From the NCBI GenBank assembly GCA_029101305.1, contig JAQXQS010000163.1:1-39970 (forward strand): a stretch of DNA of 39,970 nucleotides. Reading direction: 5' to 3'. The notes beneath the pieces were generated by a model that was not told where the DNA came from, did no database searches, and was given only the letters and a program-made list of their open reading frames with translations. The position numbers were made by a program, and so were the translations under genes. This DNA is from Clostridia bacterium. GTDB lineage: Bacteria; Bacillota; Clostridia; Lachnospirales; Lachnospiraceae. Position 1 is the stretch's first letter, and every line of letters starts with the position of its first letter. Positions 1 to 8,106 of the stretch are shown one piece after another.

Positions 1-1125
1 GGCAACTGGCTGGTACTGGAGAAATGGATGCAGCCATTTATCTTCCAGGGAACAGGTGCGGAGGATGAAACCTGGCTGAACCGTAATGTGCCAAAAGAAA
101 AGCTCTGGCCGATGATGAAGCAGCACAGGGATACTTACGTGACAGAGGATGATTTCCGGAATATTGCTTCTCATGGACTTAACACAGTCCGCATTCCGGT
201 TCCGTATTTTATTTTCGGAGACAGAGAACCATATAGTGGCTGTATCGAATATCTGGACAAAGCTTTTGACTGGGCAGAAAAGTATGGCCTGAAGGTTCTT
301 GTAGATCTGCATACGGCACCTGGTTGTCAGAATAGTTATGACAATGGCGGCTTGATGGGAGTTTGTAAATGGAGCCAGATGCCGGATGAGGTGGAATTTG
401 TATTGACTGTACTGGAAAGACTGGCAGAAAGATATAAGGACAGAGAAGGTCTGTTTGGAATCGAGGTTTTGAATGAGCCAATCAGTTTCAGTGTTTATAT
501 GACTGCGCCAAGCAGGAAAATGGCTGCGGATAAAGACGAGGCGAAGGGTTCCCATCATGTTTCTACCAGATTTCTGAAAAAGTTTTATGTGGATGCTTAC
601 AAGAGATTGCGCCGGATTTTGCCGGAGGAGAAAGTAATCGTATTTCACGATGGCTTCCGTCTTGGAGTATGGAAAGACTTCTTTGTAAAGCAGCATATGA
701 AAAACGTAATGCTGGATACCCATATTTATATTCAGGCAATGGAGGATGTGACGCACATCCACAAATTCTGGGCATATCGGGCATTTATCGCATATCAGCA
801 TCATCTGTTGAAAAAAGCACAGAAATATACACCTGTTTTCGTCGGGGAATGGTGTGTGTGCAATGAGCTTGCGGATAAGAAAAAAGGGCATGAAGTAATC
901 CTTGACAGCTACGAGGTTTACCGTAAAAAATGGTATAAAAAGGCAGCTGTGCTTCAAATGAATGCATGGAAGGATACCGCCGGATTTTTCTACTGGAATT
1001 ATCAGTTGTACAGAGACAAAGAGGTTTCCATGTACGCCAGCAGACTTGATTCCTGGGATCTTTGCAGATGCTGGAAGAAGGGTTGGATGCCAGCAAGACT
1101 GGATAAATATATGGAGAAATTGTAA
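1..1125 (+). CDS. GH5-family glycoside hydrolase (exo-beta-1,3-glucanase-like), 5' end outside window
   Basis: The reading frame is open to the left edge. Codons before the first ATG (28) read NWLVLEKW, which matches the start of the exo-glucanase-like GH5 fold, so the gene begins upstream of the window. The (beta/alpha)8 barrel signatures are visible. The acid/base Glu lies in VLNEP (codon 475-477), the nucleophile Glu in VGEW (codon 847-849), and the barrel motifs NTVRIPVPY and VLVDLHTAPG precede them. In this family these residues hydrolyse beta-glucosidic bonds with retention. No signal peptide can be judged because the N-terminus is missing. A hairpin follows the stop codon, so it appears transcribed separately from the GH2 gene downstream. 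The exact linkage (beta-1,3-glucan, glucosylated aglycone or other) cannot be told from sequence. Confidence 0.88.
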   Translation, partial: GNWLVLEKWMQPFIFQGTGAEDETWLNRNVPKEKLWPMMKQHRDTYVTEDDFRNIASHGLNTVRIPVPYFIFGDREPYSGCIEYLDKAFDWAEKYGLKVLVDLHTAPGCQNSYDNGGLMGVCKWSQMPDEVEFVLTVLERLAERYKDREGLFGIEVLNEPISFSVYMTAPSRKMAADKDEAKGSHHVSTRFLKKFYVDAYKRLRRILPEEKVIVFHDGFRLGVWKDFFVKQHMKNVMLDTHIYIQAMEDVTHIHKFWAYRAFIAYQHHLLKKAQKYTPVFVGEWCVCNELADKKKGHEVILDSYEVYRKKWYKKAAVLQMNAWKDTAGFFYWNYQLYRDKEVSMYASRLDSWDLCRCWKKGWMPARLDKYMEKL

Positions 1126-1142
1126 CAGTTTGCGTGTATTTT

Positions 1143-1184
1143 ATAGCAGGTTGCGCTTTGAATAGTGCAGCCTGCTATTTGTTT
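1143..1184 (+). terminator. Probable terminator after the GH5 gene
   Basis: The 8-bp arms atagcagg (1143-1150) and cctgctat (1171-1178) form a hairpin followed by a short, interrupted T stretch (ttgttt). It is a moderate-quality intrinsic terminator. Confidence 0.55.
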
Positions 1185-1339
1185 GGTAAAATCCAGGTAT
1201 AAATTATGTGAAATGTTGTAACTGTTCAGAGACTGTCTCCGAAATGGTTTACATTTTGTTGGTGCGGTGAATCCACCAAATGGATTGAAAATAGCAATTT
1301 AGCTGTTAAAAAGAAATATATGAATTTCAGGAGGTAATT

Positions 1340-3763
1340 ATGAAGCTGTCATTTAACGAGAATTGGATATGCTATAAAACAGGGGAAAAAGAAGATGCTT
1401 TTGCGGTTACACTTCCTCATGATGCCATGCAGCTGGATGAGAGAAGCGAGACAAGCGCAGGCGGAGTAAATACCGGATGGTACGAGGCTCAGGATTATAC
1501 CTATGAGAAAACTTTTACACTTCCCAAAGAAGCAAAAGAAGAAAAAGTAATCCTGGAATTTGAAGGCGTTTACCGTAAAGCAACTGTATATATCAATGGT
1601 GAAAAAGTGGCTTATCACTCCTATGGATATCTTGGATTTTATGTAGATGCAACAAAACATGTAAAGTTTGGTGAGGAAAATGTGATTCGTGTAGAAGTGA
1701 TCAATCATGACCAGCCAAATAGTCGCTGGTATTCCGGTACCGGAATTTACCGCCCGGTATGGCTTTACACAGTACCGAAAAAGCATCTTCGTTTTGACAG
1801 TGTAAAGATTACAACTCTTGATTATAAAGCGCCGAAGATCCGTGTGGAAGCATGGCCAAATGAAGCTGGTGAAGTGAAGATTGAGATTCTGGAAAGAAAA
1901 GTAAATCAGGGTGTTTCTAAGACAGAAAATGAAGTAGATCTGACGGATAATATCGTAGCTATGGCAATCCTTCAGGCAGACGGCAAATGTTCCTGTGAGA
2001 TCGCACTTCCTGGAGCCCAGTTATGGAGCCCGGAAACTCCAAATCTTTATACCTGTCGTGTGACCTTTGGGGACGATGTACAGGAAGAAGCTTTCGGAAT
2101 CCGTATGGTAAGCTGTACTCCTGAAAAAGGTCTTCAGATCAATGGGAAAAATGTCCTCTTAAAAGGCGGCTGTATCCACCACGATAATGGCCTTCTCGGA
2201 GCATGTGCATATGAATTTGCAGAGCGTCGTAAGATCCGCATTCTTCTGGACGCTGGTTATAATGCAATCCGTTCCGCACACAATCCTTGTTCTAAAGCAC
2301 TTCTTCGTGCCTGCGATGAAATGGGAATGCTGGTAATGGACGAGTATATTGACGGTTGGTATATTCACAAGACTAAATACGATTATGCAGATGAGATACT
2401 GGATAACTACAAAAAAGACTTAAAGGACATGGTAGATAAGGATTACAATCATCCATCAGTCATCATGTACTCTACAGGAAACGAGGTATCCGAGACTGCT
2501 CAGAAGAAAGGAATTGCCCTTACGAAATCCCTTACAGACAGACTGCATGAGCTGGATTCAACCCGCCCCGTTAGCTGCGGAATCAATATTTTCTTTAATT
2601 TCTTAAGCTCTATGGGCTTCGGTGTTTACAGCGATAAAAAGGCAGACGAAGCAGCTGAAAATGCTAAGAAGAAAAAAGCAGTAGGAAGTGAGTTCTATAA
2701 TACGGTTGCCGGAATTTTTGGTGCCGGATTTATGAAAACAGGAGCAACTCTTTATCCATGTGATGTGAAAACAAGAGATGCTTACGCAAATATGGATGTT
2801 GCAGGATATAACTATGGAATCAAGCGTTACCGTCATGATCTGAAAAAATATCCGAAGAGAATCATTCTTGGAAGTGAGACTTTCTGCGCAGATGCCTATC
2901 AGTTTATGCAGGAGGCAAAAAGAGATAAACGTATCATCGGAGATTTTGTCTGGGCTGCACAGGATTATCTGGGCGAAGTAGGAATTGGTGCATGGGAATA
3001 CAAGGATTATGCACCACGTTTTGACGGTGGCTGCGGCTGGGTAAGTGCAGGCTCCGGAAGAATTGACCTGACTGGAAAGCCGCTTGGAGAGATGGCTTAT
3101 ATCAGGGTCGCATTTGAACTGGAAGACCTGGCAATCGCAGTTATGCCGGTAGATCATACAAAAGATGTCCATTCCCCATCTGCATGGAAAATGACCAATG
3201 CCATGGAAAGCTGGTCCTGGGACGGATGTGATGGAAATGCAGCTAAGGTCGAAGTTTATACCCGCGCAGATCATGTAAAGCTTTATGTAAATGGAGAGTG
3301 TGTAGGCACCAAAAAGCCGAAAAACGACTGTAAGGTATTTTTTGACACTACTTATCATAATGGTGAGATCAAAGCAGTTGCATATGACGCAAATGACAAT
3401 GTGATCGCTGAGAAATCACTGAAAACAGCTGGAAAAGAGACAGTACTTCGTGCAGAACCGGAACTTACAAAAGTGAATGCAGACAGTGATCTTTGCTATG
3501 TAAGAATGCGTTATACAGATGAAAACGGCGAGACGAAGCCACTGGCACGAGGCCGGATCAAGCTGGAGATAGAAGGCGGAGAGCTTCTTGCATTCGGAAG
3601 TGCATGCCCATATTATCCGGAGAGATACCAGAGCGATGAGACGGACACCTATTATGGCGAGGCTTTGGCAATCATCCGTCCACAGGCTGGTGCTGGAAAA
3701 GTGGTTGTGAAGGCACAGGCCAAGGTGGGTGAAGCTGTGGCAGAAGTGGAAATTCTGGGCTAA
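1340..3763 (+). CDS. GH2-family glycoside hydrolase (beta-galactosidase-like), cytoplasmic
   Basis: This 807-residue protein has an aggagg ribosome binding site just ahead of ATG 1340. The domain order is typical of GH2: sugar-binding jelly roll (about 1-150, with the SRWYSGTGIYRPVWL signature), immunoglobulin-like domain (about 155-260), TIM barrel (about 265-570, with RSAHNPCS), and C-terminal beta domains. The acid/base Glu382 is in STGNEVSE and the nucleophile Glu513 is in ILGSETF. There is no signal peptide, so it should act on imported oligosaccharides, in contrast to the secreted enzymes that follow. Members with this layout include beta-galactosidases and beta-glucuronidases. The substrate is not assigned here. 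A clear terminator follows. Confidence 0.9.
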   Translation: MKLSFNENWICYKTGEKEDAFAVTLPHDAMQLDERSETSAGGVNTGWYEAQDYTYEKTFTLPKEAKEEKVILEFEGVYRKATVYINGEKVAYHSYGYLGFYVDATKHVKFGEENVIRVEVINHDQPNSRWYSGTGIYRPVWLYTVPKKHLRFDSVKITTLDYKAPKIRVEAWPNEAGEVKIEILERKVNQGVSKTENEVDLTDNIVAMAILQADGKCSCEIALPGAQLWSPETPNLYTCRVTFGDDVQEEAFGIRMVSCTPEKGLQINGKNVLLKGGCIHHDNGLLGACAYEFAERRKIRILLDAGYNAIRSAHNPCSKALLRACDEMGMLVMDEYIDGWYIHKTKYDYADEILDNYKKDLKDMVDKDYNHPSVIMYSTGNEVSETAQKKGIALTKSLTDRLHELDSTRPVSCGINIFFNFLSSMGFGVYSDKKADEAAENAKKKKAVGSEFYNTVAGIFGAGFMKTGATLYPCDVKTRDAYANMDVAGYNYGIKRYRHDLKKYPKRIILGSETFCADAYQFMQEAKRDKRIIGDFVWAAQDYLGEVGIGAWEYKDYAPRFDGGCGWVSAGSGRIDLTGKPLGEMAYIRVAFELEDLAIAVMPVDHTKDVHSPSAWKMTNAMESWSWDGCDGNAAKVEVYTRADHVKLYVNGECVGTKKPKNDCKVFFDTTYHNGEIKAVAYDANDNVIAEKSLKTAGKETVLRAEPELTKVNADSDLCYVRMRYTDENGETKPLARGRIKLEIEGGELLAFGSACPYYPERYQSDETDTYYGEALAIIRPQAGAGKVVVKAQAKVGEAVAEVEILG

Positions 3764-3843
3764 GAACGTACATTGCCAGGGAAAGAAAAATAAAGACGGC
3801 ACTATTATAAAAAAGTAAGATATATCGAAAGATAAATGTAAAG

Positions 3844-3894
3844 TGGCGTGTTATGCAATCGGTTCATTCCAGGCATAACATGCCATTTTAATTT
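3844..3894 (+). terminator. Intrinsic terminator after the GH2 gene
   Basis: A perfectly paired 12-13 bp stem (tggcgtgttatgc, 3844-3856, with gcataacatgcca, 3873-3885) is followed by ttttaattt. Confidence 0.8.
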
Positions 3895-4060
3895 CCCGTA
3901 TTACTATCATGTACTATTGGCATCCCGAAAAATAGGTTGCTACATACAAAAAATAGAATTAAAATCATAAGTAAAAGATATAGATAGTGTTAAAAAAGTG
4001 CAGAAAGCCCTTTTCAAATATACCCGGGTAAAGTGGAGAATTGGTTTTATCTTAGAAACA
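3895..4060. other. Non-coding stretch upstream of two-component pair 1
   Basis: No credible ORF. An extended -10-like TGC-TACATA is present at 3938-3946, but I found no paired direct repeat at the register seen in other promoters of this window. A perfect 10-bp palindrome, tacccgggta (4021-4030), lies about 45 bases before the regulator start. Nothing else was recognised. Confidence 0.4.
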
Positions 4061-4076
4061 GGAGGAGTCAAGTTGT

Positions 4077-4772
4077 ATGCTCACAATTGCAATCGTAGAA
4101 GATGATCTGGAATATCAGAAGCAGCTTCAGAAATACATAGAACAGTACGGAAAAGAACACGAACTGCAATATAAGATCACAGTATTTCAAAATGGATTGA
4201 ACTTTCTGGAGGATTACAAAGGCGACTGTGATCTGATCTTTATGGATATTGCAATGCCTCATATGGACGGTATGGAAACAGCAGCCAAGTTGCGCAAAAG
4301 AGGGGATGAGACCTGTCTTATTTTCATTACAAGTATGGCGCAATATGCGCTGAAGGGATACGAGGTGAACGCTTTTGATTTCCTTGTCAAACCGCTGGTT
4401 TATGAACTATTCTGTATCAAATTTGAAAAAGCACTGTCACATATAGACAAAAAAGAAGCTTACTACATTAAAATACCAAATGGCGCCAAAAAGGTTTCTC
4501 CCGGGCAGATCGCATATATAGAAAGTAATAAACATTATCTGGAATTTCATGTCCATGGAGATGTTTACAAAATGCGTGGGACAATGAAAGAGATACAGGA
4601 GTATTTTCTGGCAAGCCATTTTGCATTGATAAATAGTTCTGTTCTGGTGAATCTTTCTCTGGTGGATGAATGGAAGGGAAATGAGATCAAAGTGGCAGAG
4701 CAGATGTTTGTGATTTCGCAGAAGTATAAGCGGGAATTCCTGGACAGGCTGACGGCATATATGGGTCAATAG
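4077..4772 (+). CDS. LytTR-family response regulator 1 (AgrA/VirR type)
   Basis: This 231-residue cytoplasmic transcription factor has ggagg at 4061-4065 before the ATG. The receiver domain spans about 1-120 with acidic residues E8, D9 and D10, phospho-acceptor Asp57 in LIFMDIAMP, the FITS motif and Lys in LVKPL. A LytTR DNA-binding domain follows at about 130-231 (VSPGQIAYIESNKHYLEF and the INSSVLVNLSLVDEW region). LytTR proteins bind pairs of ~9-bp direct repeats about 21 bp apart. The cognate kinase follows after 100 bp. Its LytTR half is noticeably different from those of regulators 2 and 3, which suggests a different operator. Confidence 0.93.
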   Translation: MLTIAIVEDDLEYQKQLQKYIEQYGKEHELQYKITVFQNGLNFLEDYKGDCDLIFMDIAMPHMDGMETAAKLRKRGDETCLIFITSMAQYALKGYEVNAFDFLVKPLVYELFCIKFEKALSHIDKKEAYYIKIPNGAKKVSPGQIAYIESNKHYLEFHVHGDVYKMRGTMKEIQEYFLASHFALINSSVLVNLSLVDEWKGNEIKVAEQMFVISQKYKREFLDRLTAYMGQ

Positions 4773-4820
4773 CGTAAAGGAGAGAATAGAGCTAATAATG
4801 TGGTAATGTAAACGAGGCAG

Positions 4821-4860
4821 TAACGCTAACAAGGAATATATAAAAGAACAATAACGCATA
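4821..4860 (+). promoter_or_regulatory. TAACGC-type direct repeat between regulator 1 and kinase 1
   Basis: TAACGCTAA (4821-4829) and TAACGCATA (4852-4860) are direct repeats 31 bp apart (three helical turns). They resemble the TTACGC-like half-sites found upstream of the alpha/beta-hydrolase genes. They may allow separate control of the kinase gene, but this is weak evidence. Confidence 0.3.
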
Positions 4861-4872
4861 TGGAGCGATAAA

Positions 4873-6147
4873 ATGGGAAAATTGGACGTATTTAAAATCA
4901 CGCAGGCACACGGATATATTTTTCAGATACTGACCGCTGAAGCATTGTGTATAGGGCATTTGCCAAAAAGAAAAAACTATCTTTTGCGTTTACTGGCAGG
5001 AGGAATTACATTTCTTTTGCTTGCTGTTATTTTGCCCAATATTATAACCTATTATGTGTCGGGGCTTTTTTCTGCTACGGTGTTTTTTCTGAGCCTTGGC
5101 TTCTGGCATTTTTGCTGCCAGGCAGACATACGGGAAATTCTGTATAGTGGTATGCTGGCACTATTTATCCAGAATTTGTCTTCTAATGTGTATAATCTTG
5201 TTTTTTATTCTATTTATAGAAATATTTCTATATTGGGGCAGTTTTTCCTTTCTGTATTTTTGATGGTGCTGATATATGGGATTTTCTATTTTCAGATTAT
5301 AAGACGGTTCGCCAGGGAAAGACTGGAAAATATGCTGAGTAATGTAGCGTGGATCTGGCTGATCGCCGTTGGAATCTTTGTGTTTTTTCTGCATTATTTA
5401 TTCTGGGTTTATGGAATTCGGGAGGTATGGGTGGTATATCCACCGCTGATCTTGTGTGATATTCTGGGGCTTGGTGTTGCCCTTGGATTTGTGGAGCTAC
5501 GGACGAGAAATGCAGATAATGAAAAGCTGCGGCAGCTTCTGGAACTGGAAAAAAAGCAGTTTGAAATGACCAAAACCAATGTGGAATTTGTGAACCAGAA
5601 TGCCCACGACCTGAAACATTATATCCATAAGTTGCAACGTCTGGAAAATCCTGAAAATCAGGAACTGGAGGAAGTTCTGACACAGGTGGAGGCGTATGAA
5701 AGTGCATTTCAGACTGGAAATGCAGCGCTGGATATTGTATTGACGCAGAAGAAAATGGTATGTCAGCAGGAGAGGATTTCTTTTACCTGTATGGCAGATG
5801 GCACAGCACTTCATTTTATGAAAACATTGGATATTGCTTCTTTGTTTGGAAATGCGTTGGATAATGCCATTGAACATGAGAAAAAAGAAAAGGCAGAGAA
5901 CAGATATATCTTCTTAAAAATTCTTCGAAAAGGGAAAATGGTAAGCATAAGAATTGAGAATTACTGTGAGACTTTTCCGGAACTTTCCGAAGCAGGACTA
6001 CCGGTCCACTCTTCAAAAAAAGATTCTGAACTGCATGGCTATGGAACAAAAAGCATGCAGTATATTGCAGAAAAATATGGAGCAAATTTCAGGATCTTTT
6101 CGGAGAAAAATCTGTTTGTGGTGAGTATGCTGTTTCCTATAGAGTAA
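4873..6147 (+). CDS. GHKL sensor histidine kinase 1 (AgrC-like)
   Basis: This 424-residue membrane protein has about six or seven hydrophobic helices in residues 1-210, followed by a short coiled-coil-like linker (residues ~215-240). The dimerisation and phosphotransfer segment contains NAHDLKHYI with candidate phospho-His245. The ATP-binding N box (GNALDNAIEHE) and G box (HGYGTKSMQYI) are intact. It is the expected partner of regulator 1. Kinases of this architecture often sense peptides, but no agrB or agrD gene is present in the window and the ligand is unknown. The gene is separated from its regulator by 100 bp, whereas pair 3 overlaps. Confidence 0.92.
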   Translation: MGKLDVFKITQAHGYIFQILTAEALCIGHLPKRKNYLLRLLAGGITFLLLAVILPNIITYYVSGLFSATVFFLSLGFWHFCCQADIREILYSGMLALFIQNLSSNVYNLVFYSIYRNISILGQFFLSVFLMVLIYGIFYFQIIRRFARERLENMLSNVAWIWLIAVGIFVFFLHYLFWVYGIREVWVVYPPLILCDILGLGVALGFVELRTRNADNEKLRQLLELEKKQFEMTKTNVEFVNQNAHDLKHYIHKLQRLENPENQELEEVLTQVEAYESAFQTGNAALDIVLTQKKMVCQQERISFTCMADGTALHFMKTLDIASLFGNALDNAIEHEKKEKAENRYIFLKILRKGKMVSIRIENYCETFPELSEAGLPVHSSKKDSELHGYGTKSMQYIAEKYGANFRIFSEKNLFVVSMLFPIE

Positions 6148-6350
6148 TATATCTCTTGATAAAGCTATAGTGTAAGGAGTAGAAGAATCCATTTTATAGA
6201 TGAACGATAGTCCAGTAAATTAGATTGATAAAAATGATAGCCTGGTTTTGATATGTACCCCTTTTGTTGGACAGCAGTGAAATGGGAACAATATCATTTG
6301 AGGGAACGGGGCGATTATTTCGGTGGCGCTTCACAGGGATGAGACAATAA

Positions 6351-6413
6351 TTTTGCCAGAAATCCATGTGAATTTGCCACCTTTTTCGATACAGGCTCTT
6401 TTCGTGATAATGT
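6351..6413 (+). promoter_or_regulatory. Promoter of the SGNH gene with a 21-bp-spaced TTTGCCA direct repeat
   Basis: TTTGCCA occurs at 6352-6358 and again at 6373-6379, an exact 21-bp period. An extended -10-like TGA-TAATGT (6405-6413) starts 26 bases after the second 10-bp box (6372-6381), the same register as the other promoters in this locus. The arrangement matches LytTR operators. The box differs from the other classes. The rest of the 309-base gap has no gene. Confidence 0.5.
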
Positions 6414-6456
6414 AGAGACAAATATGCGGGAAACGCAAAGAAAAGGAGAAGAGCCA

Positions 6457-7746
6457 ATGAAAAGAAAGGCAGTTATTATGGCAATGATAATGTGTATGAT
6501 GGGTACCACAGTTGGGGAAGCAGGTACAGTTCTGGCGCAGGCCGAAGCGGCAGACACAACAAATGCGGTCGAAGAAGGCCAGGTACTTCTTCCGGCAGCA
6601 GATGCTACATTCACAGAAGGGGAAGGCGTGGGCCCGGATAACGAAAAAGAGCCAACCTCTTATGATGAAGAAACCGGTATGATCCGGGCAGCAGCACAGG
6701 GCACCGAGATTGTATACACGGTACCAGAAGGTACAGAGGGAACTTTTGATCTGTATCTTACAGTATCTAAGGTTCTGGCAGCATTCAGTTCCCAGCCATT
6801 TACATTTACGATCAACGACGGGGAAACCTTCTCCGTACCGGTAGATCTTCAGGTTCCGGCAGATTCACCAGCTTCTTATAAAGACGACGGAGAGTATGAT
6901 GAAGGAAGCCTTACAGATTCCGGAAGATTTCTTATTAAACAGAATTTGGAATTAAAGGCAGGGGATACCATTAAAGTGACTTGTGCATTTGGCTGCAAAG
7001 CGCCGACCTTAAAGGGAATGGTTTTCCCATATGTAGGAGATGTGCTTCTTGCACCAGCTGGAAGTGAAGTAGCAACCGGATATGATAATACGGTAAAAAC
7101 GATTCCAGAGGCAGATCCATCCGATCCACTTGCCGGACTTGACATTATCTGGCTTGGCTCTTCCGTAACTTATGGAGCACAGGCTGGCGGACATTATTCC
7201 ATGGTAGATGCGATTCAGGACAACCATCCGGGAACTGTGTGTGAGAAATATGCGATCAGTGCCACTACACTGGTAAATGAAAAAGAAGATTCTTATGTTT
7301 CCAGAATGAAACTGATCAGCAAAGACGAAACACCAGATCTGTTTGTAGTCCAGTTATCTACTAACGATGCAACCACAGGAAAACCGATGGGTGAAGTGAC
7401 AGACAGTACAGATCCGGCTGACTTTGACGATACCACAATCGCAGGCGCTATTGAGACTATTATTTCTTATGTACAGGAAACCTTTGGCTGCCCGGTTGTG
7501 TTCTATACCGGAACCTATGCAGAGAAGGAGAACTATGAGGAAATGGTAGATCTGCTCCTTAAGATTCAGGAAAAGTGGGGAATCGGAGTTGTGGATATGT
7601 TTCATAATGAAGAGATGACAGCAATTTATGGTACAGATCTTTATAACGAATACATGCATGACGAGGTTCATCCGTTCCGTAAAGGATATGTGGAGTGGTG
7701 GACTCCGGTAATTGAAGAGTATCTGACGGAGTTTCTTGCAAAATAG
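6457..7746 (+). CDS. Secreted SGNH/GDSL hydrolase with N-terminal beta-sandwich module
   Basis: ATG 6457 is chosen because an aaggaga site lies just upstream and a classical signal peptide follows (MKRKAVIMA to the A-Q-A region, ~28 residues). An in-frame ATG at 6424 would add 11 charged residues and spoil the signal. Residues ~45-215 look like a beta-sandwich accessory domain. The SGNH esterase domain starts near 228. Block I is LGSSVTYG with nucleophile Ser236, block III is LSTNDA with Asn303, and block V is Asp402-x-x-His405 (DEVHP). Such enzymes remove acetyl or other acyl groups from polysaccharides. A role as a polysaccharide de-acetylase is inferred from context. It follows two-component pair 1 and has its own candidate promoter. 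Confidence 0.88.
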   Translation: MKRKAVIMAMIMCMMGTTVGEAGTVLAQAEAADTTNAVEEGQVLLPAADATFTEGEGVGPDNEKEPTSYDEETGMIRAAAQGTEIVYTVPEGTEGTFDLYLTVSKVLAAFSSQPFTFTINDGETFSVPVDLQVPADSPASYKDDGEYDEGSLTDSGRFLIKQNLELKAGDTIKVTCAFGCKAPTLKGMVFPYVGDVLLAPAGSEVATGYDNTVKTIPEADPSDPLAGLDIIWLGSSVTYGAQAGGHYSMVDAIQDNHPGTVCEKYAISATTLVNEKEDSYVSRMKLISKDETPDLFVVQLSTNDATTGKPMGEVTDSTDPADFDDTTIAGAIETIISYVQETFGCPVVFYTGTYAEKENYEEMVDLLLKIQEKWGIGVVDMFHNEEMTAIYGTDLYNEYMHDEVHPFRKGYVEWWTPVIEEYLTEFLAK

Positions 7747-7761
7747 CCAGGAAATATAATA

Positions 7762-7807
7762 ACCGATCATGACGCTAAAATGACGGTTTGTGCCAATCAT
7801 ATTGCGA
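7762..7807 (+). repeat. Element shared with the region upstream of GH3-2 (copy 1)
   Basis: ACCGATCATG, 5 bases, AAAATGACGGTT, 4 bases, CCAA, then TTGCGA. The same blocks at the same spacing occur at 15141-15186. The two inner parts form an imperfect inverted repeat (ACCGATCAT against ATGACGGT). In copy 2, TTGCGA is positioned as the -35 of the GH3-2 promoter. Confidence 0.6.
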
Positions 7808-7830
7808 ATAATATAGTATTTGCTTAACAT

Positions 7831-7893
7831 GTCATTATTGAATAGAAATCTGTCACGATTGGACAACATTACCAATTGCTTTTGTGCTATACT
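7831..7893 (+). promoter_or_regulatory. GH3-1 promoter with class A LytTR-like direct repeats
   Basis: GTCATTATTG (7831-7840) and GTCACGATTG (7852-7861) match at 8 of 10 positions with a 21-bp period. Exactly 26 bases later comes an extended -10, TGC-TATACT (7885-7893). The same boxes, spacing and register recur upstream of the DUF1593 and GH106 genes. The leader to the ATG is about 210 bases and is rich in palindromes. Confidence 0.7.
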
Positions 7894-8034
7894 ACCAAAA
7901 AATAAGCAAGCTTTTTGGTAAAATAGACAAAAGCGGCTGCAATTTGCGTATGAAAATTGACAGTCTGCGCAAGAAATGTACCGTGAACGGTAAAATCTGT
8001 TATAGTACTACCATAAAAGATAAGCTTACGCAAC
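7893..8034 (+). promoter_or_regulatory. Long GH3-1 leader with several palindromes
   Basis: TACCAAAAA (7893-7901) and TTTTTGGTA (7912-7920) are perfect 9-bp arms right at the expected transcription start. TACCGT-GA-ACGGTA (7979-7992) is a perfect palindrome. TTTGCGTAT (7943-7951) and TCTGCGCAA (7964-7972) are 21 bp apart and read on the minus strand as class B-like boxes. TTACGCAAC (8026-8034) is another class B-like box. There is no credible ORF here. Confidence 0.5.
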
Positions 8035-8106
8035 ACCCAGGCATAAATGGAAAGGACGGCTGTCCAAATATGCCGAGGTGGTGCAAATGATAAAAGGAGG
8101 GAGCTT

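Noticed and set aside
3851-3859. TTATGCAAT, a perfect class B-like box
   Set aside because: It is part of the GH2 terminator stem, has no partner at 21 bp and no promoter at the proper distance.
4077-6147. Pair 1 as a complete agr quorum-sensing system
   Set aside because: No AgrB protease-like or AgrD peptide-like gene was found in any neighbouring gap.
7884-8090. 68-residue plus-strand ORF in the GH3-1 leader
   Set aside because: No ribosome binding site, it runs through the proposed transcription start and palindromes, and the protein has no recognisable features.
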